Notes: a model not told the origin generated them from the sequence alone. Shown: positions 22,031 through 34,125, numbered from the stretch's first letter. The stretch: 64,000 nt of DNA from Hemibagrus wyckioides (GCF_019097595.1 NC_080727.1:8144001-8208000), one strand, 5' to 3'. Made by a program: numbers and translations.

Positions 22031-24391
22031 TTCAGATGGGATGATATTTAAAAGGATGCAAGGTTCCTTTCAGCACATTCAACATTTTAAAGCTCAAAAA
22101 TTACAGGGATAGAAAATGCGGACTGAAGAAGGAAATATAACTTTTTTGTCTGTTAAACCGTACAGTGTCCTCATTCTTATCTTCATCCATAAACCAACTT
22201 TCACACTTCTACACAATAGAAAAAAATGGCTACAATATGTTTTCATTATTCAGATTTTTTTTTTATATTCTTGTAAAGAACAGTTAGAAAGCTAACGCCT
22301 GTCTTTTCTCACTGAGACTCTGAATATGAAGTGTTTGGCAGTGCAGATATAAAAGAACAGACTGCATGAATGTTGTCTCACCAGCAAACATTAAGTATAT
22401 TCCATACAGCAAACTTCCACAGCATAGATACAAACAAAGACCATTTCAAATAAACTTGTTTATTTCACTCTAAACATGCTGGACTCTGCCAAGCTTTATC
22501 TGGCTGAGGTAGAAGGATAGAAGGAGTGGTCTCATCATTGTGCCAAAACTGAGCTTTTTTATTGCCAGAAATTTCCAGGTGAAAGAATAACTTGGGCTTG
22601 TAACAATATTACAATAGAATCTGGGGAATGAAGGAGTATTTCAAGTCATTGATTTTCAACTAACTGTCTTCTGTTGCATAATCCTCAAACATACGCTGAT
22701 GCATCCCAGCTCAACTGGTCATCCAGCCAATCAGGAATTTGGCATTGTTATGAACCATTGGGTGTACAGGTAGCATTCCCACTTCACAGCTCCCAGTTTT
22801 GCATGGTCTCCTTGTGTTTGTGTTGGTTTCCTTTGGGTTCTCCCACAACTTCCACAAACACAGTAAGTTCAAAAACAGCTAGTAATTGGACTGGTGATGC
22901 AAAAGGTGTATGAAAAATGTGTGGATGTACAGTGCCTTATTTTTCACCTCTCAGACCAATGTTCCACTATGACCCTAAACAAAATAAAACTATTGCTGAA
23001 AATTAACGAAGAAATACATATATATTTACATTTACATAAGGGATTCACAGAGACAGATGGAAGTGCAGGTGGAGAAGCTTTAAATCTAAATTCGGAAAAT
23101 CTCAACGGCAAACATGAGGCAAAATCCAAACACTGAAACAGACATTAGGTCCGGTGATCAGCAAAAGTTGGAAATAAGCTTTAAAGAGGATTTTAAACTT
23201 CAAGAGTACTTTGCTATAGGTACTGAGTCACAAGTTTATTCTTACCACTGATATACTGATGACGCTCAGCTCTGTTTCTAGTTCTTCCTCCCATCTCTCT
23301 GATCATATCTAACTGCCGTTCCCATACCCTTTACTAGATTCACCTGAAACCAAATCTTGACAAATCAAAATTGATCTGTCCAGCTCCAAAGCACTTCCAG
23401 AAGCGGGATCTCTTCCTTCTTACACACTGATTCATCATTTTGCTTCACTCCAGCTTTCTTAGAAACGTACATTTATGGATGTACGGTTAAGCATTAAAAC
23501 TTGAAATGAGCAAGTTTCACTGTTCTGTAAATGTTCAGCCAATTTTACAAACAAGATGCATGTAACATCGACATGTTACAAAATGATGTCATTAAAAGAG
23601 GACTTGGGAGACTGGAACATGCTCTTGATAGATCTCTATTTATGTTTTTATTACAGTTTTCTTTATTCATACACCATAAAAAGGTGATATTTTTAAAAAT
23701 CTACATAGGAAAAGGTGAAGCACGTTGATTAACGTCGCGATTTAGATGATATTTTAGATGTTTGCTGATAACTCAATGTAAAAGGATGAAAAATGATAGT
23801 AAATGAATTCAGATTGTCTGAACCATGAAGAAACACAGAGAGGGAGAGAGTTTAGCAGCGGGAGCATCTGCAAACATTCATTACTCTGAAAAAGGCATTT
23901 GGAAATTGAGAGAAGCAGACGGAAACAAAAAAAAAAAAAGAGATGAAAGAGAAATGTGGATTGCTTTACTAATGCAGGGCCAGCGGTATGTACGTCAGGA
24001 GGCGCAGTGGAAAACGTGACTTGATTTGTCAGTAAAATGAGCCTGGGGTGTTAATAACATTTATTAATTACGACTGAAGCTTTTCACACAAACTCTGTCT
24101 ACTACATGTGATTTCTATGAAGTATAAACTGAGGTTTAAAACTGCAATAAAAAGTGAAAGAAATGGCCAGCCTTAGAGATTTTACAACGCTCATGAATAT
24201 AGAGAGGCAGGATAAGGATACAGTGTAGAGCACATTAGGGTGGTTTTTACACTGGGCACGTTTGCTGAGGGATTGTTCCCAGTGCCACTTGAAGCATCGG
24301 TCTGGTTTCAGAGACTCACCTGATTCTATCCAACCCCTGGAATTTTGTGTTCAAGAAGAACACAACACAACTCACCATATTTTTTTATATA
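22031..24391. other. Unassigned noncoding stretch
   Basis: No credible exon. 22785-22870 (TTCACAGCTCCCAGTTTTGC, then TTGGTTTCCTTTGGGTTCTC) is a fragment of the S2 repeat family. Frames of 60-80 codons here show no domains. Confidence 0.4.
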
Positions 24392-24964
24392 CAGTGGAAT
24401 TTGAATTTAATTCGTTCTGGAGGCGAATTCTTTAGGCGAAATTTTGTATTGCGAAACGAATTTTCCCATAAGAAATAATGTCAATGCAGATAATCCATCC
24501 CAGCCACCCAAAAATATTACCAATATTATCAATACAAAGTGTGTAGCTGCTTACAAAGAACTGACCAAAGCCAAGCATTCCATGTCAAAGGTCCTCACCA
24601 GAAGTTCTGCCACCAAGCTTGGGCTAAAAATAAAAACCGACCACCTACGCCACCAATCTGTCAAGAAAAAATAAAGCAGTGGAAAAATCACATTGTTTTT
24701 CAAGGCAACATTGGTATCGTGGGTTGACTATTTTGAAACTCTTTCATTGACAAAAAAGAAATTCATAAAAACTCGCTTTGGTTGGCTTTCCACTGACGCA
24801 AACAAGTTTTGAACGGCTTCCGGACGTACGTGCAACTTAGCCGATGTTCGGGTCAGTTCATTCGTAAGCTGAAAATTCTTCATATACCAAAGATTACTTG
24901 CAAAATTTCAATTCTTAAGGTGAAAATTTGTAAGGGAGGACATTTGTATGCTGAGGTTCCACTG
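24392..24964. mobile_element. pogo/Tigger-like non-autonomous DNA transposon
   Basis: The left end is CAGTGGAATTTGAATTTAAT and the right end is the inverse of CAGTGGAACCTCAGCATAC. Both are flanked by TA (24390-24391 and 24965-24966). Subterminal regions carry the CGAATTC / CCCATAAGAAATAATGT blocks seen in fish and mammalian Tigger-type repeats. The 573-bp interior has no transposase. Confidence 0.7.
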
Positions 24965-25130
24965 TATTGGTGATAGACTTCTGCATTCTTGTAAATTTTG
25001 TTTCACTGCTCCTGCAAATATTTTCTTCTCTCTACAAATCACCTCACCTCTTCAATGTCCCACAGTGTTCCCTTGTCACTTATGGTACACGTACTAATGA
25101 TGTCATAATCAGCTACAGCTGATACCATAA

Positions 25131-25440
25131 ATGGCCAAAAGTCGGTGGATACCACACTATCACATCCATATGTGCCCATTCCAAAACTATGAGAATTAAC
25201 ATATCACAGAGTTGGTCTTCCCTTTGCAGTCTCCAATTTTCTGGGAAGGCTTTCCACTAGATTTCAGAGCACAGCTGTGGGGATTTGTTGGCATTCATTC
25301 AGAAGAGAATTAGTGAGGTCAGGTACTGATGTCCAGCAAGTGTGCAGTCAATCAGTGTCCTAATTCATTCAGAAGATTGCGGGATGGGATAAGGGCTAAG
25401 TTCTTCTACATCACTTCTATAACATTTGGAAAATGATATA
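25131..25440 (-). mobile_element. Tc1-like fragment (family D)
   Basis: Starts ATGGCCAAAAGTCGGTGGAT and continues TTTTCTGGGAAGGCTTTCCA, GTGGGGATTTGTTGGCATTC and AGTGAGGTCAGGTACTGATG. These match the minus-strand 3' part of a common fish Tc1 family (compare 7497). Coding is beyond recognition. Confidence 0.6.
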
Positions 25441-26268
25441 ATGTAATATGAAAAATCATGTTTTATGTGCTGGATTTTCTTCATTCTCCATTTTCTTTGG
25501 GGGTTGTTTAAAAAAAAAAAAAAGAAAGAAAGAAAAAAAAATTAATAGCCAACCAGGGTTGCTGAAAAAATTGCTGCCCGATTTACAAAAGACCTAGTTT
25601 CCTCAACAGTTCTTTCATCCGGGATCTGAATGGATTTGTATTGTTACACAAACTAAAAAAAATATCTATTCCAATAAATAGAAATTGTGTCAATGTTCAA
25701 CAGTGAATTCTATGGGAAAAGAGTGCACCTGGCAACATTATGTATATAGTTCCAATCAATGCATTGTGCTAATTTACACCTGGTTTCACACCAAATAATT
25801 TCTTCATCTTCACACTTTGGCATGTTGCCATGTGCCCATTGCTTGAACTGCACATTGAACTGATTTGATTTGCAGCTGATTTTTAACCGCTGAGGTGTGT
25901 TTCCTGTACACTTGCAAAAAAATGTGGGAAAAAGTCAACATACATACGAACTCAGAAACAATTATAAAGCTCTCAAAAGGTTAATCACGTGACCTCTTCT
26001 ACTTCTTCTACTTCTGACTTGGTGCTTGAAGGAAAGAAAGGAAATAAGTGGCGAAAGGAAATAATCTCGTCATTAAAGTAACTGAAAGAATGTGTGTGTG
26101 TGTGTGTTGTTTTTTTTGTTTTTTTTAAAGAGAGCGCGCGAGAGAGATAATTGGCCATTACAGCGATGGACAGCATGTCATTACCTTTTCATTAGGAGGC
26201 TTTCTACCAGTCTCTGCTCCCGTTCTCAGATCCAAATGCCATTAATGTAATGCAGAATTAAAAGATGC

Positions 26269-26269
<1 letters not shown>
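25441..26269. other. Unassigned noncoding stretch
   Basis: Contains an A/G homopolymer patch at 25510-25541, a GT/T-rich patch at 26091-26127 and complex sequence. No gene seen. Confidence 0.45.

Positions 26270-26300
<31 letters not shown>
26270..26300. repeat. (CA)n microsatellite
   Basis: About 15 CA units. A shorter GT run lies at 26412-26431. Confidence 0.95.
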
Positions 26301-26301
<1 letters not shown>

Positions 26302-26749
26302 GCAAGTCCTTTTCATCTTTAGATCATTGTAGCTTTAATATTTGTGCCATTTTTCTTTGCCTTCTGTGTTTTCTCCAAAGAGAATTACTGTATATGTAAT
26401 AGGTGTAAGAATGTGTGTGTGTGTGTGTGTGATTATCCCTTAATAAAAAAAGAAAGTGGAAAATGCAAATTAAATCTGAAAGGGGAAAAAAGTATTCATT
26501 GCCCAATAAAAATTTCACCGAATCAGCTTTTTTTTAATACGCAGCTAAATGGTGAAATATAAAATTGTGATACATGAACAAGTTTTCTTGATATGTTACA
26601 TATTACAACGTTTAATCTCACAGGGGATTTGTCTATTTGGGAAGGCAAGGACGCATGCAGCCAGACAACTTGTTTGTTTGTATGCCGTGGTAGTGTAATT
26701 AATTATTTAAAGCATAATTGTTTCTTTTATATTTAGCATTTAAAATATT

Positions 26750-27430
26750 CAGACTCTGATGCACTACACGTGTGCAATCTGCAAAGGATTATCCGAGCTA
26801 ACGGGAATGCGTCTATCTGAGCGACTTCACCACTTCTGGTGTCTTAATGGAAATGCAATTTGGACCTGAAAGTTCTACCTCTACAGGGAAGTATCGAATG
26901 CAATTGATTGATTTATTGCTCGTAAAGCCACTCAGTAATCCGGAAAATTCTCTGATCTTAAACAGAGATTAATACAATTAGCATGCAAATTAGCACAGGT
27001 ATTAAATTTGAACACATTTCCTCCATTTCAAGACAGAAATCCTTATTAAAGCCGAAGACCAGTGCTTTAGATATTGACAGCAGATTCCCTCCTCAATGCC
27101 TCCTTCACATTATAAGCAGAGAACCAACTCTTTTGACTAACTGTTGTATTGTAAACAGTTTTAGATATCATGACATCTCCCCACAGATATGCGATTATGC
27201 TGTTTTACGTTTGAGTTGGGTTTTCCTTATCGGAAAGGAAAAGGGGTTTCTAAGAGGGCTCTTAGAATTCACCACGGCTACTAAGAACAAATCGAATTTA
27301 CATATTGTTTACTCCCCCTTACTTGCCCATGACTAGCAATTATTCAGGTAAATCACCTACAAACTGTAAGCACAATTTATCCCATTAGACATGCAAATTA
27401 GCATTAGTTAATTGGGGTAGTAGGACCTCA
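26750..27430. promoter_or_regulatory. Candidate conserved noncoding enhancer-like block
   Basis: Long complex, repeat-free sequence, rare in this window. The 14-mer CATGCAAATTAGCA occurs at 26982-26995 and again at 27390-27403. It combines an octamer (ATGCAAAT, POU-type) with a TAAT-core homeodomain-like site. Further TAATTG/CAATTA sites surround it. The 117-codon frame at 26983-27336 has no domains. Regulatory function is inferred from composition only. Confidence 0.35.
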
Positions 27431-27544
27431 GTGGAATTAAATATGTGCTGGAGTATAAGCTTATGGAACAATTTTTTGTTGTTGTTGAAGAAGAAATACT
27501 GAGTGCTTTATTGTTAGTATGTTTGCCTTGCCTCCTCCTTGTGT

Positions 27545-27775
27545 GCATGTGTGAAGTCACCACGCTTCAGGGGTTTCCTAAGGGCAATCCAAATTTCTTC
27601 CCTAGTCCAAAGACATGTGTTGTAGGTTGACTGGCATCAAAAAATTGTCTGTAGTGTGTGTGCCCTGTGATGGACTGGCACCTTGTCCATGGTTTACCCC
27701 AACTTGTCCCCCTGGCATAAGCTCCAGGCTTCCTGTGACTTCGTGTCGGATAAACAATCCAGAAAATAGAATATT
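27545..27775. repeat. Dispersed repeat S2 (SINE/L2-like), inverted orientation
   Basis: Blocks AGTCCAAAGACATGTGTTGT, GCCCTGTGATGGACTGGCAC and CATAAGCTCCAGGCTTCCTG. The same order is found at 53600, 55758 and 60590 and, inverted, at 34537, 52172, 53330 and 62588. Confidence 0.7.
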
Positions 27776-28209
27776 TGGAAATGGAAGTCTGTTTTATTGT
27801 CTTTGTAAATACATTAAATTGATACTTAAAAAATAATTTTAATTAATTGAATTAATTGAATTAATTTTACAGGTTTTACAGTTGAACATAGGTTTAATAT
27901 TAATATTAATATTAAACAAAATGTACTTTATGTTTAGGGTGTCTTGAAAATAAATAAAAATAAAATAATAAGTAAATTTAATAAAACAAACCTATGACCA
28001 GTGACCTGCATAGCAACAACTGAGGTATCATTTCAGCTGAGCTCCAAAGTTGGCTAAAGTGACCATCTTTTGCTGTATTTTTCTCATCTTTCAGAGATCA
28101 CAGAGAAATCATGGCTGGTGTTGGTTGCAACCTATTTTTTTTACTCACTGAAAGCAGTAATAGTGCATGATTTGATTAAATATCACATGTAAGCTTTTAA
28201 GAATTAAAA
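27776..28209. other. AT-rich noncoding stretch
   Basis: Includes GAATTAATT and AATATT short tandem motifs at 27838-27920. No gene seen. Confidence 0.5.
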
Positions 28210-28451
28210 AAATAAATCTCGTACATGTGCCCACTGTAGCCGCAGATTCCTGCTCTTAGCTGATAGCGGTAGAACCTGATGTAGTCTTCTCTTGTTTCGG
28301 AACATCTGCATCAAGGTACGTCATGTGCTTTCTGAGATGCTTTTCTGCTCACCAGGGTTGTAAAGAGTGGTTGCTTGAGTTACTGTTGGTGTTCTGTCAG
28401 CTTGAACCAGCCTGTGTGCTCTGAGCTCTTTCATCAACAAGGCGTTTCTGC
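28210..28451 (-). pseudogene. Tc1-like relic (family C), part right of the hAT split
   Basis: Minus-strand translation near 28440-28325 keeps RLVQADRTPTVTQATTLYN and QKSISEST, matching the linker after the first helix-turn-helix of a widespread fish Tc1 transposase. The gene continues, in element order, from the piece at 30815-30970. A related relic lies at 63340-63861. Stops and divergence show it is dead. Confidence 0.68.
28444..28451 (+). repeat. 8-bp target site duplication, left copy (GTTTCTGC)
   Basis: Identical to 30815-30822 on the far side of the hAT element. Eight bases is the hAT hallmark. Confidence 0.9.
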
Positions 28452-28668
28452 CAGAGGTGGACGAAGTACACAACTTCCTTACTTGAGTGAAAGTACAAAT
28501 ACTACTGGTCAAACATTACTCCATTACAAGTAAAAGTTGTAAAGACAGATTTTTACTTAAGTAAAAGTACAGAAGTACTTGTTTTTAAAAGTACTTAAAT
28601 ATCAAAAGTAAATGTCAACACATTGTTTTATTATTGTTGCATTGTTGTATGCAATACTTACTAGCAAC

Positions 28669-30023
28669 CTTATTTCTTGAAATTGTGTTGTTTATGGCTT
28701 ACAGATAAGGAAAACCCAAAATTCTGTGTCTCAGAAAATTAGAATATTACATAAGATCAATAAAAAAGGATATTTCAAAGAGAAATGTCAGACTTCTGAA
28801 AAGTATGTTCGTTTCTATGCACTCAATACTTGGTTGGACCTCCTTTTGCATCAATGCGGCGTGGCATGGAGGCAATCAGCCTGTGGCACTGCTCAGGTGT
28901 AATGGAAGCCCAGGTTGCTTTGATAGCAGCCTTCAGGTCATCTGCATTGTTGGGTCTGGTGTCTCTCATCTTCCTCTTGACAATACCCCATAGATTCTCT
29001 ATGGGGTTCAGGTCAGGCGAGTTTGCTGGCCAATCAAGCACAGTAACACCATGGTCATTGAACCAGCTTATGGTACCTTTAGCAGTGTGGGCAGGTGCCA
29101 AGTGCTGCTGGAAAATGAAATCAGCATCTCCATAAAGCTTGTCAACAGAAGGAAGCATGAAGTGCTCTAAGATTTCCTGGTAGATGGCTGCGTTGACTGT
29201 GGTCTTCAGAAAACACAGTGGACCAACACCAGCAGATAACATGGCAGCCCAAATCATCACTGACTGTGGAAACTTCACACTGGACTTCAAGCAACATGGA
29301 TTCTGTGCCTCTCCACTCTTCCTCCAGACTCTGGGACCTTGATTTCCAAATGAAATGCAAAACTTACTTTCATCTGAAAAGAGGACTTTGGACCACTGAG
29401 CAACAGTCCAGGTCTTTTTCTCCACAGCCGAGGTAAGATGCTTCTGACATTGTCTCTGGTTCAGGAGTGGCTTGACAGGAGGAATGCGACATTTGTAGGC
29501 CATGTCTAGGATTTGTCTGAAGCTCCCCCAGATTCTTGAATGGATTTTGCCTGACAGTCCTCTCAAGACTGCGGTTATCCCTTTTGCTGGTGCACCTTCT
29601 CCTACCACACTTTTTCCTTCCACTCAACTTTCTATGAATATGCTTGGATACAGCACTCTGTGAACAACCAGCTTCTTTAGCAATGACCTTTTGTGGCTTA
29701 CCCTCCTTGTGGAGGGTTTCAATGACTGTCTTCTGGACAACTGTCAAGTCTTGAGGTTGTTTTGAGGTAATTAGCCTATTTAGGGTGTGACGCCATGACT
29801 TTCCAATATTGAACTTTTTCACAATATTCTAATTCTCTGACACACAGAATTTTGGGTTTTCCTTATCTGTACGCCATAATCATCACAATTTCAAGAAATA
29901 AAGGCTTGAAATATTTCACTCTATGTGTAATGAATCTATATAATATATGGGTTTCACTTTCTCATCTGAGTGACAAAAAATATTGACCTTTTTCTTTATA
30001 TTCTAAATTTTGAGATGTACCTG
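28669..30023 (-). mobile_element. Tc1-like element (family B) nested in the hAT element
   Basis: Shared inverted terminal sequence is visible as ACAGATAAGGAAAACCCAAA at the left (28705 on) and its inverse at the right (29850-29872). The right arm extends to GATGTACCTG and TA at 30024, while the left arm lacks the outermost ~140 bp. So the element is truncated at 28669. Confidence 0.8.
28823..29822 (-). pseudogene. Broken Tc1 transposase (family B)
   Basis: Two overlapping minus-strand frames. The first (29822-29370) holds the N-terminal helix-turn-helix (VIAKEAGCSQSAVSKHI) and the arginine-rich linker up to FKNLGEL. The second (about 29560-28823) holds MAYKCRIPPVKPLLNQ, FSDESKF, the catalytic core and NPIENLW. 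The switch coincides with a deletion of roughly 20 codons between the two DNA-binding halves. The first catalytic Asp (SDESKF) and the last Glu (NPIENLW) are kept. The middle Asp is replaced by His (FQQHLAPAHT, codon at 29102-29104). No ATG in frame starts the first part, and the C-terminus is shortened (RRIDAKGGPTKY). Inactive on several grounds. Confidence 0.88.
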
Positions 30024-30814
30024 TACACATCTATGTGTATCCACTCATGCACATTTCAATCAAATGGTCTGTAAATGAAGACTGGTCAGAAAAAAAATCT
30101 AACCTGCTTTAAAACCCAGCTACACAACTGTAGCTGTACAACCACCCAACAGCAACACTGCTTTAACAAAGAGTTATATATATTTCCACAATTCATTTAC
30201 ATCGTTTTAATATGCATTTACACCATTGTCCAGGCTCCTCCCTCCTATGTACAATGCGTTGTGGGCAATATTACCCGTTAGAGTGTGCATTGTTCTGCAC
30301 TTTGAATTTCTACCGGAAGTAGTAGACCATCCAGGAATTTTTGGAATACTCTTTTCAGTATACTGCGATTTGGGGCATACTAATTCTATTTTTGAATACT
30401 ATTTAGGACACATAGTATGAGAATTTGGACACAGCATACGTTTTTGTGTGTTAACTGACATCATTACCAATGTGTTGGTGGTGTATAATATACAAAGCAT
30501 ATCTTCGTCCATTTTGTCAGAAATTGATCAATTGAGCAATTGAGTTAAAAAAATTATGGAAAACCACTGAACTTTACAACATGTGACGCTACAAGAGTGA
30601 AAAAAATCATCCTATGATTAATGTAAATAATTTCTACTCAATGACCATGACAGAAATGTAGTGGAGTAAAAAGTAGAGTATTTGTCTTTCAAATGTAGTG
30701 AAGTTAAAGTAAAAAGTATCCAGAAAAAATAATACTCAAGTAAAGTACAGATACTCAAAAAGTGTACTTAAGTACAGTACTCAAGTAAATGTACTTCTTT
30801 ACTGTCCACCTCTG

Positions 30815-30970
30815 GTTTCTGCTCACTGGATGGTTTTGTTCACAGAAGATCAGAAGTTTTCTACTGAAATCAGCCTTTCTGGAAACAACAACAACCCTGC
30901 CATGGTCAAAGAAAAAACATTTTTTGCATTGCACTGCTGCCTCATGATAGGATAATTGCATGAATTTGCA
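30815..30970 (-). pseudogene. Tc1-like relic (family C), part left of the hAT split in gene order
   Basis: Starts with the second GTTTCTGC copy (30815-30822). Minus-strand frame reads FDHGRVVVVSRKADFSR, matching the DFERGMVVG-type N-terminus of the family. It joins the 28210-28451 part once the hAT element is removed. Confidence 0.65.
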
Positions 30971-30984
30971 GATGTGTGTGTACA

Positions 30985-31006
30985 TGTGTGTGTGTGTGTG
31001 TGTGTG
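30985..31006. repeat. (GT)n microsatellite
   Basis: About 11 GT units. Confidence 0.9.
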
Positions 31007-32667
31007 AGACCAGGATATTCAGAGGAATCAGCTAAAGATACAGACATGAGTGGTTAGGCATGTCAAAGTGCATTAAGACCAGACTGATGAAGAGTGATGA
31101 TCTCTCTGAGAGTGATGTCTCACTGTTTCTCTCTCTCTCTCTTACTCTCTCTCACCCTTTTTCTCTTGGACTTTTCACAAGAGACTCCGAGAGATGTTGT
31201 GAATGTATAAATAGTTAAGAGACAGTGAGCAAGAGGCATATGAGTGAGTGGGAGAGCTATATAGTGCAATATAGAGAGAGTCATTTTCAAGAACAAGAGA
31301 GCACGTCAGGAAGCAAGGTAGAGAGAGAAAGCCAGGATCACACAAAGAGCCTGAAGCTGCAAATAGCGAAGATAAAACAAAGATATCACTGTGTAAATGT
31401 TGAACTAATTCGATCCCCCCACTTTCTCTCTGACCTCATATTTGTGCCAACGATGCTTCCAGAAGCAAAATGTCACATAAATGCTCACCTGATGTGTCCC
31501 ATGCTCTTTAAACGTGTATGAACAGTGCATCCTTCAGTGTCTGGAAAGGTCACAGATAAGCAGGAGAGTCCTTCACTACCAAGAATTGCATTTGTTATTC
31601 CATCATTTATAGAAGAAAAAGCCAGTACGATTTAAGAAAAAAAAAGTCATGACGGTTACTCCATTATTTTTTATAGGTCTACAAAGCATCTTTCTCACAC
31701 ACTGAATGCAGTAAGGATAATAATTCATCTTGCACACGACTTCACACACAGGAGGATTTAGCATTAAAATCTGACAGTTTTTTATAGATTAAATTATGAA
31801 CTCGTATAAAGTGAGCTGTAATCATTTCAGACGACTGCTTGGTCAGCTTAAACGTTAAACTTTATACACATTTTTCACATCTGTATAAAGGATATGAAGG
31901 ACATCAAACTGGATCAAGTGCTATTTTTTTATATTCATCTGCCTGATAATGAGGCATTATTCAAATTAACCGTTTTTGATTCATGCAGCACTATATGATG
32001 TAGACAGACTTCCATTACAAGTTGTTTTCAATACTTGCCATATATTTCCGAAATAAATGAATATGTTGAAAATTTATGTTCGAAGAAGACACAAAACCTT
32101 CTTCAGTCCACAATTTCTACCCCTGATTTTTTTTTTTCACGATTAAAAGCAGGTTTTTGTTTTGAAACCCAGGAAAAATAATTATTAATCAGCTTGATAA
32201 TCTGCCTCTGATTAAAAGTCCTTTTCCCTACGTAACTATTGATGCAATTTTTAGGACTAAAGTCGGCAATATGGAGCATAGCGCAGGTAACGATGATGCA
32301 GAAACAGTGCAGGTAATTCGCTTCAGAATGAGTCCCGATTTGTTCTCATTTAAATGTAAATTACAGAAACTGAGTGCAGTTATGAGAGCCAAGGTGTGTG
32401 TGCATGTGTGTGTGTGTGTGTGTTCACTGATTGGAAAAGGACTGAGCATCTCAACCCAAGGGCACAGTGAAGGCATTCAGGTCGGCACTTTCCGTTCTCT
32501 CCATCCGTCCTCTTTAAGTTTTCTTTTTTTTTCTTCTTCTTTTTTTTCCTCTGACCACCTATTTCATTTCTTTTCATTTTCTTTCTTCGCTTATTTCTTT
32601 TCATTAGTGAAAGTTCTATTAATCCACTGGGGTTCATTTGTACTTTAGATCTCCTGCAGGATCATCA

Positions 32668-32669
<2 letters not shown>
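31007..32669. other. Unassigned noncoding stretch
   Basis: Includes a CT-rich patch at 31125-31160, an A/G-rich patch at 31200-31390, a GT run at 32396-32421 and a T-rich run at 32520-32600. The 125-codon frame at 32271-32648 ends in phenylalanine/serine low complexity. No gene supported. Confidence 0.4.

Positions 32670-32702
<33 letters not shown>
32670..32702. repeat. (CT)n microsatellite
   Basis: About 16 CT units. Confidence 0.95.
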
Positions 32703-32704
<2 letters not shown>

Positions 32705-33879
32705 CTCTCATTTTCACACAGAGGCTGCCAATGTGAGAATGTGAGATGAAGAATGATACAGATGCTCTGTCCCAACTGCTGCTCTTTTATTAACACTGCA
32801 GGGAAACGAGGCATTGTTTTTTCTTGCTTTTTTCCCCCCCTGCATCCCAGTCAGTCTGAAATCCTGAACAGAGGATTGTGAAAACTTTTATAAATATTCC
32901 CAAATGATGTAGATTTTTGTCTATATAAAAAAATTTTTTTTGTATATTTAAAAAAAAAAAAATGAATGAAATTAAATCTAAATTCTAAGTAATAAAGTAA
33001 ATTAAATTAATTGAAATTAAAATTCATTTCAATGGTTAATCATTTTAAATTACAAAATAAATATATACTACAAATACAACATATCTTAAAAATAAATAAT
33101 TACACTGTATAATAATGTAGAAGTTATATATAAACTAGAAGAATATAAACTAGAGATCCAAAGTTGGCTAAAATGACCAACTTTCACTGCATTTTTCTCA
33201 TCCCTCATACTTCACACAGACATCAGTTTGGTGTTGGTTGAAAGCAGTGAAAACTTTTTTTTTGGTTATTATGACATGCTGCACTGCTGAAGGAGTTCAA
33301 GATGTTCAAAAACATATTTCTGTCATATTTATATCCATTACCTTTAAGTTTTCCACAACATCATTGAGTGCAACACAGCAGAACAAAGAAGTCAAAAAAA
33401 CTAACACAAAAAAATGCTGAAACATTTATTGACTACAAGCCTGACTAACAAGGAGGTAAATAACGAGGCGAAACCAAATGCCAAAGCTTGATGTTGCAGA
33501 AAATTGATAACATCCATTCGGGGTCATTTGGCCAATAAAGTCTGGGAGCCCCTGCAGCAGGATGAAGCTAAAAACAGGCAATCGTGTGTACTTCATTTTA
33601 ATCTGTTACTTCCTCTTCATACTGCTAAATAACAAGACGAATTCAGACCAAATGATCTATAGCTATTAAAATAGCTTTTTTTATCGTTTCTCTGTGATGT
33701 TATTGCATCCGCCTTGTTACTTCTTACATCCGGCAATCGGCATATGTATCTGTTGTGTTTTCGGTCCTAGCTAATAATCACTGCTAAGTATGAATCTATT
33801 CATGCTTCACTGAAGAGCTCGTTAAGGAGGCATAAAACCGACCATTTAAAGCCCTCGAATGAGAAATGTGACACAAAAT
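32703..33879. other. Unassigned noncoding; 33500-33860 of CNE-like complexity
   Basis: 32930-33150 is AT-rich. 33500-33860 is complex, balanced in composition and free of repeats, which can mark constrained noncoding DNA. No coding frame found. Confidence 0.35.
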
Positions 33880-34066
33880 GGAGAGAGAGAGAGAGAGAGA
33901 GGAGGGCAAAGAGACATAGAGACAGAGAGTAACAGACAGAGTGAGAGAGGGTCGGACAGAGAGAGAGAGAGAAAGTGAGAGAGAAAGAGGGACAGACAGA
34001 GAGAGAGGGGGACAGACCGACAGACAGAGAAAGAGAGAAACAGACAGAGAGAAAAATAGACAGGCG

Positions 34067-34125
<59 letters not shown>

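Larger units (their letters stand above)
28452..30814. mobile_element. Tol2-like hAT element (non-autonomous), carrying a nested Tc1
   Basis: Ends are CAGAGGTGGAC at the left and its inverse GTCCACCTCTG at the right, bounded by perfect GTTTCTGC duplications. Subterminal regions are full of ACTTAAGTAAAAGTAC and TACTCAAGTAAA motifs, as in Tol2-type hAT ends. No hAT transposase is visible; the 2363 bp include a 1355-bp Tc1 insertion, leaving about 1 kb of hAT body. At 30330-30430 the interior has a TTTGAATACTATTTAGGACA motif of unknown origin. It inserted into an older Tc1 relic. Confidence 0.88.

Noticed and set aside
26983..27336. 117-codon ORF as a coding gene
   Set aside because: No domain, no splice context and poor protein-like composition. 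The clean composition suggests a conserved noncoding element instead.
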